Shown in pieces: positions 8,800 through 17,288 of a stretch of DNA of 40,490 nt. Each line of letters begins with the position of its first letter. The first letter of the stretch is position 1. Both the position numbers and the translations under genes were made by a program. The stretch covers positions 1-40,490 of the forward strand of contig JAUSMA010000057.1 in the NCBI GenBank assembly GCA_030645475.1, written 5' to 3'. The notes below the pieces were generated by a model. It did no database searches, was not told the origin of the DNA, and saw only the letters and a list, made by a program, of their open reading frames with translations. The stretch comes from Nitrospirota bacterium. GTDB taxonomy: Bacteria; Nitrospirota; Nitrospiria; Nitrospirales; Nitrospiraceae.

Positions 8800-10257
8800 T
8801 CAGACTCTGACGAAGTCGATATACCCTCGCTCAACGTCCGTACTGATGAGCTCGACTCGTACCTTGTCTCCGACGTCGAGGCCGCTCGTGCCGGTCACCA
8901 CTCTTCCCTCGACCGGCGGCTCAAGGAGCCGAACCCACGTGCCGCTTTCTGAGGCGCCCGTCACGATGGCATCGAAGCGCTGCCCGATCCGTGATTCGAG
9001 CAAGAGGGCGGCGGCGGATTTGCGAAGCCGCCGTTCGACTTTTTCCGCATCGTCTTCTTTCTCAGTACAATGGCCGGCCAGATACTTCAATTCTTCTGGC
9101 TTATAGGGCGTTGCCGTTCCGGCCAGCGCCGCTTTGACCAGCCGTTGGGTGATGAGATCGGGGAAGCGCCGGTTAGGAGCCGTGGAATGGGTATAGCCCT
9201 TCACGGCCAGCCCGAAATGTTCTGGCGCACCATCTTTCGACTGGTCCAGCACATATTCGCCTCTACCAATGAGCTTCACGATGGCCAGGGAAAGATCGGG
9301 AAAGGTGAGGGGATCGGCCTTCCGCCGCTTCACGAGAAACCCTTCCAGCGCACTCGCATCCGGCTCCGGAGGTAACGGCTCACCCCAGCGGGCCGCCACC
9401 TCGACAATCCTCAGCCACCGTTCGGGAGAGCGCAGGATTCGGCGAAAGGAAGGCACGCCCTTTCCCTTGAGATAGGATGCCGTCGCCTGATTCGCGGCGA
9501 TCATAAAGTCTTCGATCAGTTCCTTGGCGCGATTCTTCTGCTCAACCCTGAGATCGGTCAACAGCTCACCATCAAACACCGCTCGGGCCTCAATCGTTTC
9601 AAGACTCAAGGCTCCCTGCTGATGCCGTCGCACTTTCAGCCGCTGCGCGACCTGGTCTTGGAGCCGAAGTTGCGCGTCGAGACCGGAGACAGCCGTGACC
9701 CGCTCAGGCGCTGGGGCCTCACCTGCAAGCCAAGCCGCGACGCCGTTATAGGCCAGCTTCGCGTGATTGTGGACTAGAGCCCGAAAAATGTTCGAACTGC
9801 GAACCACTCCATCTTCCGTGATCGTCATGTCCACGACGACCGCAAGGCGGTCTTCCCCTTCACCGAGAGAGGTTAGGTCGGTCGACAGCTTTTCCGGCAG
9901 CATGGGGAACATGTCGCCGGACGTATAGACTGAGGTCGTATTGTGTTTGGCATGACCGTCCAGGGCGGAGTCCTTCTTGACCAGCGCATCCACGTCGGCA
10001 ATCGCAACCAGGATCTTCACAGACCGATCCGGACGCAGCTCGGCTACAGTCAGTTGGTCGAGATCCCTGGAATCGTCGTTGTCGATCGAGGCCCAGAGCA
10101 GTCCCGTTAAGTCACGCAGGTTCGCATGCGAGTCGGTGGCGGCAGTCTGTATGCGGGACAGCTCGGTCATCGCCGCGGCAGAAAAATCAGGCAAGAGGTC
10201 GCGTTCGACCATGGCACGACGAGCGATACTCCTGAGATCAGTACGATGGCTTTTCAT
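8800..10257 (-). CDS. RNB-domain exoribonuclease (RNase II family) with S1 domain
   Basis: This is a predicted 3'-5' exoribonuclease of 485 residues, shorter than E. coli RNase II (644) or RNase R. It lacks obvious N-terminal cold-shock domains and starts almost directly with the RNB core. The metal-binding motif is SIDNDDSRDLDQL at 57-69. Asp59, Asp65 and Asp67 correspond to RNase II D201, D207 and D209, but the fourth position (D210) is Gln68. GYTHSTAPNRRFPDL supplies the conserved RNB tail motif (usually TSPIRRYxDL). An S1-like RNA-binding domain occupies about 415-485. The ATG at 10257 follows GAAGGGAAGC; longer upstream frames run through a palindromic repeat and are rejected. This shortened subtype is known from Deinococcus and cyanobacteria. 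Confidence 0.87.
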   Translation of the reverse strand: MKSHRTDLRSIARRAMVERDLLPDFSAAAMTELSRIQTAATDSHANLRDLTGLLWASIDNDDSRDLDQLTVAELRPDRSVKILVAIADVDALVKKDSALDGHAKHNTTSVYTSGDMFPMLPEKLSTDLTSLGEGEDRLAVVVDMTITEDGVVRSSNIFRALVHNHAKLAYNGVAAWLAGEAPAPERVTAVSGLDAQLRLQDQVAQRLKVRRHQQGALSLETIEARAVFDGELLTDLRVEQKNRAKELIEDFMIAANQATASYLKGKGVPSFRRILRSPERWLRIVEVAARWGEPLPPEPDASALEGFLVKRRKADPLTFPDLSLAIVKLIGRGEYVLDQSKDGAPEHFGLAVKGYTHSTAPNRRFPDLITQRLVKAALAGTATPYKPEELKYLAGHCTEKEDDAEKVERRLRKSAAALLLESRIGQRFDAIVTGASESGTWVRLLEPPVEGRVVTGTSGLDVGDKVRVELISTDVERGYIDFVRV

Positions 10258-10332
10258 GCTTCCCTTCAATACTGCGTCCGTCGGGCGAGCGCTCCGTAAT
10301 TTCCTTTTCTCTATACCTCTCCATAAGGGAAC

Positions 10333-10414
10333 GGCCAGACTATTCTTCACTGCGCGCGTCGAACGAGCACATTCTGATCGTGCGCGTTCCGCGAGCAAGA
10401 AGGATGGTCTGGCC
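10333..10414. repeat. GC-rich palindromic repeat, copy 1
   Basis: Terminal arms GGCCAGAC (10333) and GTCTGGCC (ending 10414) enclose a core beginning ctgcgcgcgtcgaacgag. Two related copies lie at 11813-11895 and 11971-12068. All three are within 1.8 kb, between and beside genes, suggesting a mobile or structured intergenic repeat family. Confidence 0.65.
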
Positions 10415-10423
10415 GCGCCCCTC

Positions 10424-10954
10424 TTACTTTTTCTTTGTCCCCTCGGCCTTCGTCGTGGCCACCATGACGACCACCGGAGTCTGAGGTGAGAAGGCCTCCT
10501 CGATGCGCTTCTTTCCATTGCTCGTAAGGATCACGATTCCGGCGTGGTTCTCGATGCGCAGGAGGAGATGGGCCGTCTCTGCGTTCGCATATCGGTCATG
10601 GGAATCTTTGACCTTGGTGCGTGACCCAAACAGCGCGTCCGCCTCATCGAAAAAGAGGATCGAGCCACTCGCGGCGGCTTTATCGAATACATTGTTCAAA
10701 TTCTTCTCAGTTTCGCCGATATACTTGCTCACCACCGCCGACAGATCCACCCGGAACAAATCGACCTTGAGGGTTTCGGCCAAGGTCTCGGCTGCCTTCC
10801 TCCGGCGGAGCGGCGTGGAGCCGGACAAAATCAGAACCGCGGAGGATGCCGCCTTGGACTTTTTCGCCCGTCGAACCGGCGTGGTCTTCTTCTTTCCCAC
10901 GGCCTTCTTCACTGCGGTCTTCACTTTCTTCTCTCTAATGATCTTGGCTGCCAT
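10424..10954 (-). CDS. AAA-family protein with lysine-rich tail and lost Walker A
   Basis: This 176-residue protein has a basic N-terminal tail (about residues 1-36, many KK and RR pairs) and one truncated AAA core. Walker B is intact (ILFFDEADALFG at 99-110). The SKYIGETEKNL pore-side helix, the KDSHDRYAN segment and sensor-1 TSN (144-146) match AAA ATPases of the family annotated only as 'ATP-binding protein'. Where GPPGTGKT is expected there is GSTPLRRRKAA (45-55), so the P-loop is gone. The lid and arginine-finger part is also missing; after TSN the chain ends in a short lysine-rich tail. It probably cannot hydrolyse ATP alone. Start 10954 is 12 bases downstream of GAGGAG. It is uninterrupted, so not an obvious pseudogene. 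Confidence 0.75.
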   Translation of the reverse strand: MAAKIIREKKVKTAVKKAVGKKKTTPVRRAKKSKAASSAVLILSGSTPLRRRKAAETLAETLKVDLFRVDLSAVVSKYIGETEKNLNNVFDKAAASGSILFFDEADALFGSRTKVKDSHDRYANAETAHLLLRIENHAGIVILTSNGKKRIEEAFSPQTPVVVMVATTKAEGTKKK

Positions 10955-10994
10955 TCTTTTTCATGCTCCTCTTAATGCGTTAAACCGAGTGGTT

Positions 10995-11062
10995 GCTCTA
11001 GTTTGTTTAGTTTGTCTCGTGTATTTGATTGGACCGGATAAAACCAGATGAGCCGGACAAAC
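10995..11062. repeat. Intergenic inverted repeat (T-rich arm/A-rich arm)
   Basis: gtttgtttagtttgtctcg on the left is mirrored by gataaaaccagatgagccggacaaac on the right, with GTTTGTC and GACAAAC complementary. It is related in layout to 7969-8040. It lies upstream of the AAA gene (minus strand) and may affect its leader. Confidence 0.45.
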
Positions 11063-11163
11063 CGCCCACGAACCCTCCTGAGTATACGGCGACGGCTTGC
11101 GGATCATATCTGCAATTGATCACAATGACCAGCGGCTTCCCCCTGCACATCGAAAAGGCCTAG

Positions 11164-11285
11164 CAGGATGCTGAAAAAGTCCGCCAGCGGCGTTCTCGCT
11201 TCACGAAGAGGCTCAACGTACCAACCCGTACGCCTCGCCTCCTCGCTCGCTGCGGCCTTGCTGGACGGACTTTTTGAACATCCTG
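11164..11285. repeat. ~122-bp inverted-repeat element, copy 1
   Basis: The ends CAGGATGCTGAAAAAG and CTTTTTGAACATCCTG are nearly complementary. The interior has the two conserved blocks gccagcggcgttctcgc and ctgcggccttgctggacgg around an acgtacc/cccgtacgc centre. The same element occurs at 24653, 30692, 35007, 35776 and 38517. There is no coding capacity. It resembles a MITE or REPIN-type element. A half-arm (tttttcagcagcctgc) follows at 11349. Confidence 0.8.
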
Positions 11286-11367
11286 TGGTTATTCAGACCA
11301 CGAGTGTCACTCGGAGTATTTTAGCCATGTTTTTCATATACACCGAGTTTTTCAGCAGCCTGCGAGG

Positions 11368-11718
11368 ATGACGACCACGAGACTGATCGAACAGGAACTT
11401 GCGGCAGCCGAGGCTGCGCAACAGGGCCGCAACGACGGAAAGGCACGCGTCTGCGCCAGACGCGCCGTGGCACTCGCCACCGACGCCTGGTTAGCCAGAC
11501 TTCCTCGTCCACAATGGCGCGGGGATGCCATGGCACATCTCCGCCACATTCAGCAGGACGAATCCTTCCCGTTTCCCATTCGCCAGGCAGCCGAACGACT
11601 AAGCACCCCTGTCACCCGTCAACACCAAGCCCCCTTCACCACAGACCCCCTCGCCGACGCGAGACTCATTATCGCTCATCTCCGCAGCACCTCAGAGAAC
11701 GCGGTCCAGGAACCGTAA
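11368..11718 (+). CDS. Hypothetical small soluble protein
   Basis: This 116-residue frame begins MTTTRLIEQELAAAEAA. It continues as an alanine/arginine-rich, likely all-helical protein (LIEQELAAAEAAQQ, KARVCARRAVALATDAWLARL, RQAAERL, ADARLIIAHLR). The first 45 residues look like a helical hairpin of the TPR/HEPN kind. No catalytic motif is visible and I do not recognise the family. GAGG lies directly before the ATG, closer than ideal. Codon use looks like the neighbouring genes (C/G third positions). It sits between a repeat element and palindromic repeats. It is probably real, but could be fortuitous. Confidence 0.5.
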   Translation: MTTTRLIEQELAAAEAAQQGRNDGKARVCARRAVALATDAWLARLPRPQWRGDAMAHLRHIQQDESFPFPIRQAAERLSTPVTRQHQAPFTTDPLADARLIIAHLRSTSENAVQEP

Positions 11719-11812
11719 AACGTGGGCGTGAGGCCTGAAACGAGAGTTAGCGAGGAACTGCTACCGTCGAGCGAGGCCCTTCTCTATATCCCCAACCATT
11801 TCTTAAAGGGAG

Positions 11813-11895
11813 TGGCCAAGGTTGCCCTCTACTGCGCGCATCGAACGAGCACATTCTGATCGTGCGCGTTCTGCAAGCAAGAGAACGACCAGGCC
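11813..11895. repeat. GC-rich palindromic repeat, copy 2
   Basis: The core is almost identical to copy 1 (ctgcgcgcatcgaacgagca, then cattctgatcgtgcgcgttc). Terminal arms are gtggcca on the left and gaccaggcc on the right. Confidence 0.6.
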
Positions 11896-11970
11896 CGCTC
11901 ATCCCATCCTGCTGAGGGCCCGTGTTGCACAAGGACAATGGTCCTTCCAAGCTTGCTTGTTTCTCCCCAA

Positions 11971-12068
11971 GGAGGGTGGCCTGTTTGGTCTCCCACTGCG
12001 CGCGTCCAACGAGGGTCTTCTGAGACCGCGCGTTGCGCGAGCACAGGAGACCAACAGGCCACCCTCCC
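11971..12068. terminator. Long hairpin 3' of zwf (palindromic repeat, copy 3)
   Basis: Bases 11971-11993 (ggagggtggcctg then tttggtctcc) and 12047-12068 (ggagaccaacaggccaccct then cc) form a stem of about 22 pairs. It starts four bases after the zwf stop codon on the minus strand. There is no U-tract, so intrinsic termination is uncertain; it could protect the mRNA 3' end. The inner core belongs to the same family as copies 1 and 2, with compensating differences in the arms. Confidence 0.5.
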
Positions 12069-12071
12069 CTC

Positions 12072-13535
12072 TTACCAGCCTAAGGCCCACTGATGCCCAT
12101 TTTTCTCCAGCAACGCATCCGCTTCCCTCGGCCCCCAGCTACCGGCGCTATAGAAGTGGACAGATTTTTCGCCGGTCAACAGCGGGTCATAGAGGCGCCA
12201 GGCCGTTTCGGTGAAGTCCGCGCTGACAAAGAGGGTCTGATCGCCGATCATCACGTCGCGAAGTAACGTCTCATAGGCTTCAGGCAGCTGGCCGAACGCT
12301 TGTTCATAGTCGAACTGCAGCGCATGGTCGCTCAGTTGGAACGGCCTCCCAGGACTCTTCACGGAAAAGCAGAGTGAGAACCCTTCACTGGGCTGCAGCG
12401 TAATCAGCAGCTTATTGGGGGCAATGCTCCCTGGATCGAGGGACCGAAACACTTGGGTGGGGGCCTCACGAAAGGTCACCGCGATCTGGGTCATTTTGCG
12501 CGGGAAGCGTTTGCCCGTCCTCAGATAGAACGGTACGCCCTTCCATCGCCAGTTGTGAATCTCCGCTTTCAGCGCAACATAAGTCTCTGTGGTCGAATCC
12601 TTCGGAACCCCTCGTTCCTCGCGATAGCCAGGAATCGTCTGGTCGGCGATCTGCCAGGACGTGTATTGGCCAAAGACGACATCCTGCTGCGTAATCGGCG
12701 CAATGGAATGGAGCACTTTCAGTTTTTCGTTCTGGATCGCCGCGGCATCGAAAGAGACCGGCACTTCCATCGCCACGACCGTCATCAGTTGGGTCAGGTG
12801 GTTCTGGACCATATCGCGGAATGCCCCGGCTTGCTGGTAGTAGGCCCCGCGATGCTCGACGCCGAGATCTTCGGCCACGGTAATCTGCACGTTCTCGATG
12901 GTGTCGCGTTTCCAGAGCGATTCAAAAATCGGGTTCGCAAAGCGGAAGGCCAGGAGATTCTGCACCGTCTCTTTGCCGAGATAATGATCGATGCGGTAGA
13001 TCTGGGATTCCTCGATATATTGATGCAGGGTCGTATTCAGTTTCCGGGCTGAGAGAAAGTCGTGGCCAAATGGTTTTTCGAACACGACGCGGACCCACCC
13101 GTGGCTCTTGAGCAGTCCCGCCTGGTCCAGCCGTTCCATAGCGATAGGCACGATGTCCGGTGGCAACGCGAGGTAAAATACCCGGTTCTCCGGCATCTTG
13201 TGCTGACGCTCCAACCCTCGAATGTATACGGCCAACGCCTCATAATCTTGAGTGCTTCCTTCATGCACAGTCTGGTAGTGCAGACATTCCTCGCACCAGG
13301 CGCGCAACTCTGTTTCATTACGCCAGCCGGCTTGCTGCAGACCTTCGAAGGCCCAGAGCCGAAACCCCTCTTCCCCCATCTCGGGCAAAGCGGCACCGAC
13401 AATCAGCGTGTTGCGAGTTTCCAGAATTCCCTGATCCCGCAGATGATACAGCGCCGGCAGGAGCTTCCGGCGCGTCAGATCGCCAGTGCCACCGATGATG
13501 ACAAAAACATGGGGTTCAACCTGCTGTTCCGACAT
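12072..13535 (-). CDS. zwf: Glucose-6-phosphate 1-dehydrogenase
   Basis: It oxidises glucose-6-phosphate to 6-phosphogluconolactone with NAD(P)+, opening the oxidative pentose phosphate route. The 487 residues match the family. The dinucleotide-binding GGTGDLTRRKLLPAL starts at 15, EKPFG is at 153-157, and the substrate-binding RIDHYLGKE is at 181-189. Start ATG 13535 is ten bases after AGGGAG; a TTG two codons earlier is possible. It is the last gene of a minus-strand run pfp - usp - P-type ATPase - zwf, 110 bases behind the ATPase. A strong hairpin follows the stop. No gnd or pgl gene is beside it in this window. Confidence 0.95.
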   Translation of the reverse strand: MSEQQVEPHVFVIIGGTGDLTRRKLLPALYHLRDQGILETRNTLIVGAALPEMGEEGFRLWAFEGLQQAGWRNETELRAWCEECLHYQTVHEGSTQDYEALAVYIRGLERQHKMPENRVFYLALPPDIVPIAMERLDQAGLLKSHGWVRVVFEKPFGHDFLSARKLNTTLHQYIEESQIYRIDHYLGKETVQNLLAFRFANPIFESLWKRDTIENVQITVAEDLGVEHRGAYYQQAGAFRDMVQNHLTQLMTVVAMEVPVSFDAAAIQNEKLKVLHSIAPITQQDVVFGQYTSWQIADQTIPGYREERGVPKDSTTETYVALKAEIHNWRWKGVPFYLRTGKRFPRKMTQIAVTFREAPTQVFRSLDPGSIAPNKLLITLQPSEGFSLCFSVKSPGRPFQLSDHALQFDYEQAFGQLPEAYETLLRDVMIGDQTLFVSADFTETAWRLYDPLLTGEKSVHFYSAGSWGPREADALLEKNGHQWALGW

Positions 13536-13645
13536 GCGCAACGTTCTCCCTGTATAAAATCAACCGCCACTTCACAAGATACTGAATGCGTCCGCCGGCT
13601 GGGAAGCGCCCAACGATGAGCAAGGCAATGAGGTCGCTCCGGCGT

Positions 13646-16342
13646 TCATCGCACAGAGCTCAGCATTCCGTTGCCCGCTCCATGCTTGGAGTTCCAGCGC
13701 AACCAACCTTGCCGGATGCACCACTTTTCGATCTCCACTGCGATGAATACGATCGACGAGAGCGCCAGGCATAGCAGCAGTTCATCGAGATCGAGCGGCT
13801 CGGTCTTGAAGATCGGATTCAAGGCCGGGATATAGATCGTGCCCATCTGCAAAACAAAAGTCAGCACCACCGCGCCCAGAAGCGGAAGATTGGACCAGGG
13901 GCCGAGCTGGAAGAACGAGGCACGCTCGGAACGAAGGGCGAGCACGTTGCCCATTTGCGATAGCGTCAGAACCGTGAAGACCATCGTCTGCCAATGGGCA
14001 TGTCCCGTGCGGTAGGCCCAGGCCTGGGTGACGAGGGTGACGCCGCCCATGAGCAGACCGATCCAGAGAATATCCTGCCACATCCCGTCCGCGAAGATAC
14101 TTTCGCGCGGGGGTCTGGGCGGCCGCTCCATGAGACCTCGTTCTTCCGGCTCCACCGCCAGAGCCAGCCCCGGCAACCCGTCGGTCACGAGGTTGATCCA
14201 GAGAATATGGATCGGCAACAGGGGAATCGGCATGCCCAGAAACGGCGCGAGAAAGATCGTCCAGACCTCAGCGGTGTTACACGAGAGCGCATATTTGATG
14301 AACTTGCGGATATTGTCGAAAATCCGCCGCCCTTCCTCTACCGCCGTCACGATCGTGGCAAAGTTGTCGTCGAGCAAGATCATATGCGACGACTCGCGCG
14401 CCACATCGGTGCCGGTCAGCCCCATGGCAATCCCAATGTCGGCGCGCTGAAGCGCGGGAGCATCGTTCACGCCATCGCCCGTCATCGCGACGAACTCACC
14501 CTGATCTTGGAGTCCCTTCACGATCGTGATCTTCTGCTCGGGCGACACCCGCGCATAGACCCGGATCCCCTCCACTCGCGCCTCGTACTCCTCCAGCGGC
14601 AACTTCGCCAGCTCCTGACCCGTCAGGACTCCATCGTGGTTCTCGATGATACCGAGGCGCAAGGCAATGGCGCGGGCCGTCGCGGGATGGTCGCCGGTAA
14701 TCATCACGGGCGTGATGCCGGCCGACTTACACAGGGCCACCGCGGCCTTCGCTTCTTCCCGTGGCGGGTCCATCAAGCCAACCAGACCGAGAAAGGTCAG
14801 CCCTCGTTCGACGCTGTCAGGTGTGAGCGCTGCCGGGAGATCCGGCCAAGTCCGATAAGCCACAGCCAAGACGCGCAAACCAGCCGCCGCCATCCGCTCA
14901 GCGCGATCTAAGATTGCCGCCGTATCGAGTGCAGTTCTGGCATCGCCAGTTAACTGCCCATCGCAGAGGGCCACGACCTGCTCAGGCGCCCCTTTGGTGA
15001 AGGCCACGACCTCCGAGCCCTCCCGATGCAGGGTCGTCATGCATTTGCGATCTGAATCGAACGGCAGTTCCGCCACCCGCGGCGCCTGCACCAATAGTTC
15101 GGCCTTCCCGTAGCCCCTCTCTTCTGCGCCTTGAAACAGCGCGACCTCCGTCGGATCGCCGATCATGTGGCCATCGTCATGCCTGGCCGCGTCGTTGCTG
15201 AGGGCCATGGCCTTCAGCAACCAACGCCAGGACTCCTCTTTGCCCGTGGAGCCCGTCTCCGGCTGACCGCTTACAACCAGTTGTTCCACCCGCATCTTGT
15301 TCTGGGTGAGCGTGCCTGTCTTGTCCGAACAGATATAGGTGACAGACCCCAGCGTTTCCACCGCCGCCAATCGACGAATCAGCGCGTGTTTTTTCACCAG
15401 CCGACGGGCTCCTAAGGCCAGCGACACCGTCACCACGGCCGGGAGCGCTTCCGGGATTGCCGCGACGGCCAAACTCACCGCCGTCAAAAACATCAAGGCC
15501 ATCGACTCCCCACGCAACACGCCGACGGCAAACACGATGGCACAGATCGCCAGAGCTACGAGAGCCAGACGTTGCCCGAATTGCGCAAGCCGTTTCTGGA
15601 GCGGAGTCTTCACGACCTCTTCACTCCCCAGCATCGACGCGATCCGGCCTAATTCAGTCTGCATGCCGGTTGCGACCACCAGGCCGCTCCCACGGCCATA
15701 GGTCACGCTGGTCCCTTTGTAGGCGAGGTTCACCCGGTCGCCGATCGATGCCTCTGCCTCTTTCAACGAAGCCGTACGTTTTTCAATCGGGACCGACTCA
15801 CCGGTCAGCGGTGACTCATCCACTTTCAGCTGGACTGTTTCGATCAGACGCAGATCCGCCGGCATCGTATTGCCTGCCTCCAGCAAGACGATGTCGCCGG
15901 GAACCAGTTGCAGGGCCGAAATCTCTGTCACCTGGCCACCACGCCTCACCCGCGCCGTGGACGCGGCAAGCAACTTCAGCGCCGCGACCGCTCGCTCCGC
16001 CCGATATTCCTGAACGAAACCGATCACCCCGTTAAGCAGGACGATCACGACGATGGCGATCGCATCGGGCGGTTCGCCGATGATGCCGGAAATGATCGCC
16101 GCCCCGATCAAGACGAGGATCATGAAGTCGGTGAACTGATCGAGAAACATGCGCCAGAGCGGGCGCGCGGGGCGCTCATGGATGTCGTTCAGGCCATATT
16201 GAGCAATCCGCCGCGAGGCCTCCTCAGCGGTGAGACCGGCGTCCGGATCGACCGTAAGATGGGTGGCGACTTCACCGGGCGAGAGCAGGTGCCAGAGCAT
16301 AGGTGTGAGTGGAGACGGAGGAATGGCCTCTTGCGAACTCAT
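13646..16342 (-). CDS. P-type Ca2+-transporting ATPase (P2A-like)
   Basis: This cation pump of 898 residues exports Ca2+ (or a related cation) at the expense of ATP. The actuator TGES is at 180-183 and the phosphorylated Asp340 in CSDKTGTLTQNKM. The hinge MTGDGVNDAPAL is present. M4 has PEAL (Glu298), M5 CNTAEV and M6 NLVTDGLP; these keep the acidic, Asn and Thr ligands of SERCA calcium site II. An N-terminal cation_ATPase_N domain (about 15-75) and a C-terminal helical block (about 720-895) complete the usual layout. ATG 16342 follows GGGGGAG by eight bases; a GTG at 16351 is the alternative. It lies 47 bases behind a Usp gene, an arrangement also known for mycobacterial CtpF. Ion choice is inferred. 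Confidence 0.92.
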   Translation of the reverse strand: MSSQEAIPPSPLTPMLWHLLSPGEVATHLTVDPDAGLTAEEASRRIAQYGLNDIHERPARPLWRMFLDQFTDFMILVLIGAAIISGIIGEPPDAIAIVVIVLLNGVIGFVQEYRAERAVAALKLLAASTARVRRGGQVTEISALQLVPGDIVLLEAGNTMPADLRLIETVQLKVDESPLTGESVPIEKRTASLKEAEASIGDRVNLAYKGTSVTYGRGSGLVVATGMQTELGRIASMLGSEEVVKTPLQKRLAQFGQRLALVALAICAIVFAVGVLRGESMALMFLTAVSLAVAAIPEALPAVVTVSLALGARRLVKKHALIRRLAAVETLGSVTYICSDKTGTLTQNKMRVEQLVVSGQPETGSTGKEESWRWLLKAMALSNDAARHDDGHMIGDPTEVALFQGAEERGYGKAELLVQAPRVAELPFDSDRKCMTTLHREGSEVVAFTKGAPEQVVALCDGQLTGDARTALDTAAILDRAERMAAAGLRVLAVAYRTWPDLPAALTPDSVERGLTFLGLVGLMDPPREEAKAAVALCKSAGITPVMITGDHPATARAIALRLGIIENHDGVLTGQELAKLPLEEYEARVEGIRVYARVSPEQKITIVKGLQDQGEFVAMTGDGVNDAPALQRADIGIAMGLTGTDVARESSHMILLDDNFATIVTAVEEGRRIFDNIRKFIKYALSCNTAEVWTIFLAPFLGMPIPLLPIHILWINLVTDGLPGLALAVEPEERGLMERPPRPPRESIFADGMWQDILWIGLLMGGVTLVTQAWAYRTGHAHWQTMVFTVLTLSQMGNVLALRSERASFFQLGPWSNLPLLGAVVLTFVLQMGTIYIPALNPIFKTEPLDLDELLLCLALSSIVFIAVEIEKWCIRQGWLRWNSKHGAGNGMLSSVR

Positions 16343-16389
16343 GCCGACCACTCCCCCACCAGACGAGATACACGAGTAGAGCTGCGAGA

Positions 16390-17253
16390 CTATCTGACGA
16401 CAAGAACCGAACAGGAACTATGTTGGACCACCCTGGTCGAGACACTGCCCAGCAGAAAGCGCGCAATGGCGCCCAACCCTTTGGCCCCCATCACGATCAG
16501 ATCGGCCTGATGCTTGGACGCCACTTTCATAATCTCTTCTGCCGGCTTCCCGAGCTGATAGACAGCCTCAGCCGTAAACCCCACCTTGACCAGCTTCCGC
16601 ACGTTCTGCTCGACCAGATGGCGGCCTGCCGCCTTCAGCTCCGGATACTTGATGAAGGGCATCACATGAATGACGCTCACGTGAATGGGCGCATGCCCGC
16701 CCTGGCCGGTCGACGTATCGGGCTGAAAATGCTTCACCACAAACGCCAGGGCTTTGGCCGATGCGGCCGATCCATCGGTCGCCAAGGTAATCCGCCGCAG
16801 CGGTACCGCTTCGTCCTTGACGACAAGCACAGGACAGGCCGCATGATGGATGAGATTCGTCGACACGCTGCCGAGCATGAAACGGTCGAGGGCATCGAGG
16901 CCCTGACTGCCCACGACCAGGAGCCCGTCCCGTTTGGGGGCGCGCTTCAAAATCGTCGGGGCGATCGCCCCTTGCTCCTTGCGGACTGTGCCCTTGAGCT
17001 TCAGTGACGCCAACTGCTGTTTGGCCTCCTTAAGCGCTTTTGCCGAGCGCGCTTCCATGCGCTGAACTTCTTCCTGGATGTACCGCTCCATTCCCGCCAT
17101 CACCGGCTGCGAAAGAAACGGTGCGCGGAGCGCGGCGATATCCACCACATGTAGCGCCGTGACCTTCGGCGGCTCTACAAACGGCAGCTTGGCCACCCAG
17201 TTCAATCCCCATTTCCCAAACTTGGATCCATCCGTCGCCACGAGCACATTCAT
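16390..17253 (-). CDS. Universal stress protein, tandem UspA domains
   Basis: There are 287 residues in two UspA domains (about 1-145 and 150-287). Domain 1 starts MNVLVATDGS and ends VVGSQGLDALDRFMLGSVST. Domain 2 ends MGAKGLGAIARFLLGSVSTR. Both keep the G-x2-G-x9-G-S/T ATP-binding signature, so nucleotide binding is likely. Usp proteins are cytoplasmic and accumulate under starvation, hypoxia or redox stress. AAGGA precedes the ATG by about eight bases. It lies between pfp (35 bases upstream) and the Ca2+ ATPase gene (47 bases downstream), so it is almost certainly in the same transcript. Confidence 0.93.
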   Translation of the reverse strand: MNVLVATDGSKFGKWGLNWVAKLPFVEPPKVTALHVVDIAALRAPFLSQPVMAGMERYIQEEVQRMEARSAKALKEAKQQLASLKLKGTVRKEQGAIAPTILKRAPKRDGLLVVGSQGLDALDRFMLGSVSTNLIHHAACPVLVVKDEAVPLRRITLATDGSAASAKALAFVVKHFQPDTSTGQGGHAPIHVSVIHVMPFIKYPELKAAGRHLVEQNVRKLVKVGFTAEAVYQLGKPAEEIMKVASKHQADLIVMGAKGLGAIARFLLGSVSTRVVQHSSCSVLVVR

Positions 17254-17288
17254 GTTGCATATCCTTTCAATTGACAGTTGGTTACATG

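Larger units (their letters stand above)
11719..12071. other. Gene-free interval downstream of zwf, filled with palindromic repeats
   Basis: About 350 bases hold copies 2 and 3 of the GC-rich palindrome family. Between them is a further short fold (aggcccgctcatcc ... gctgagggcccg). No open frame here looks protein-coding. Confidence 0.6.
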
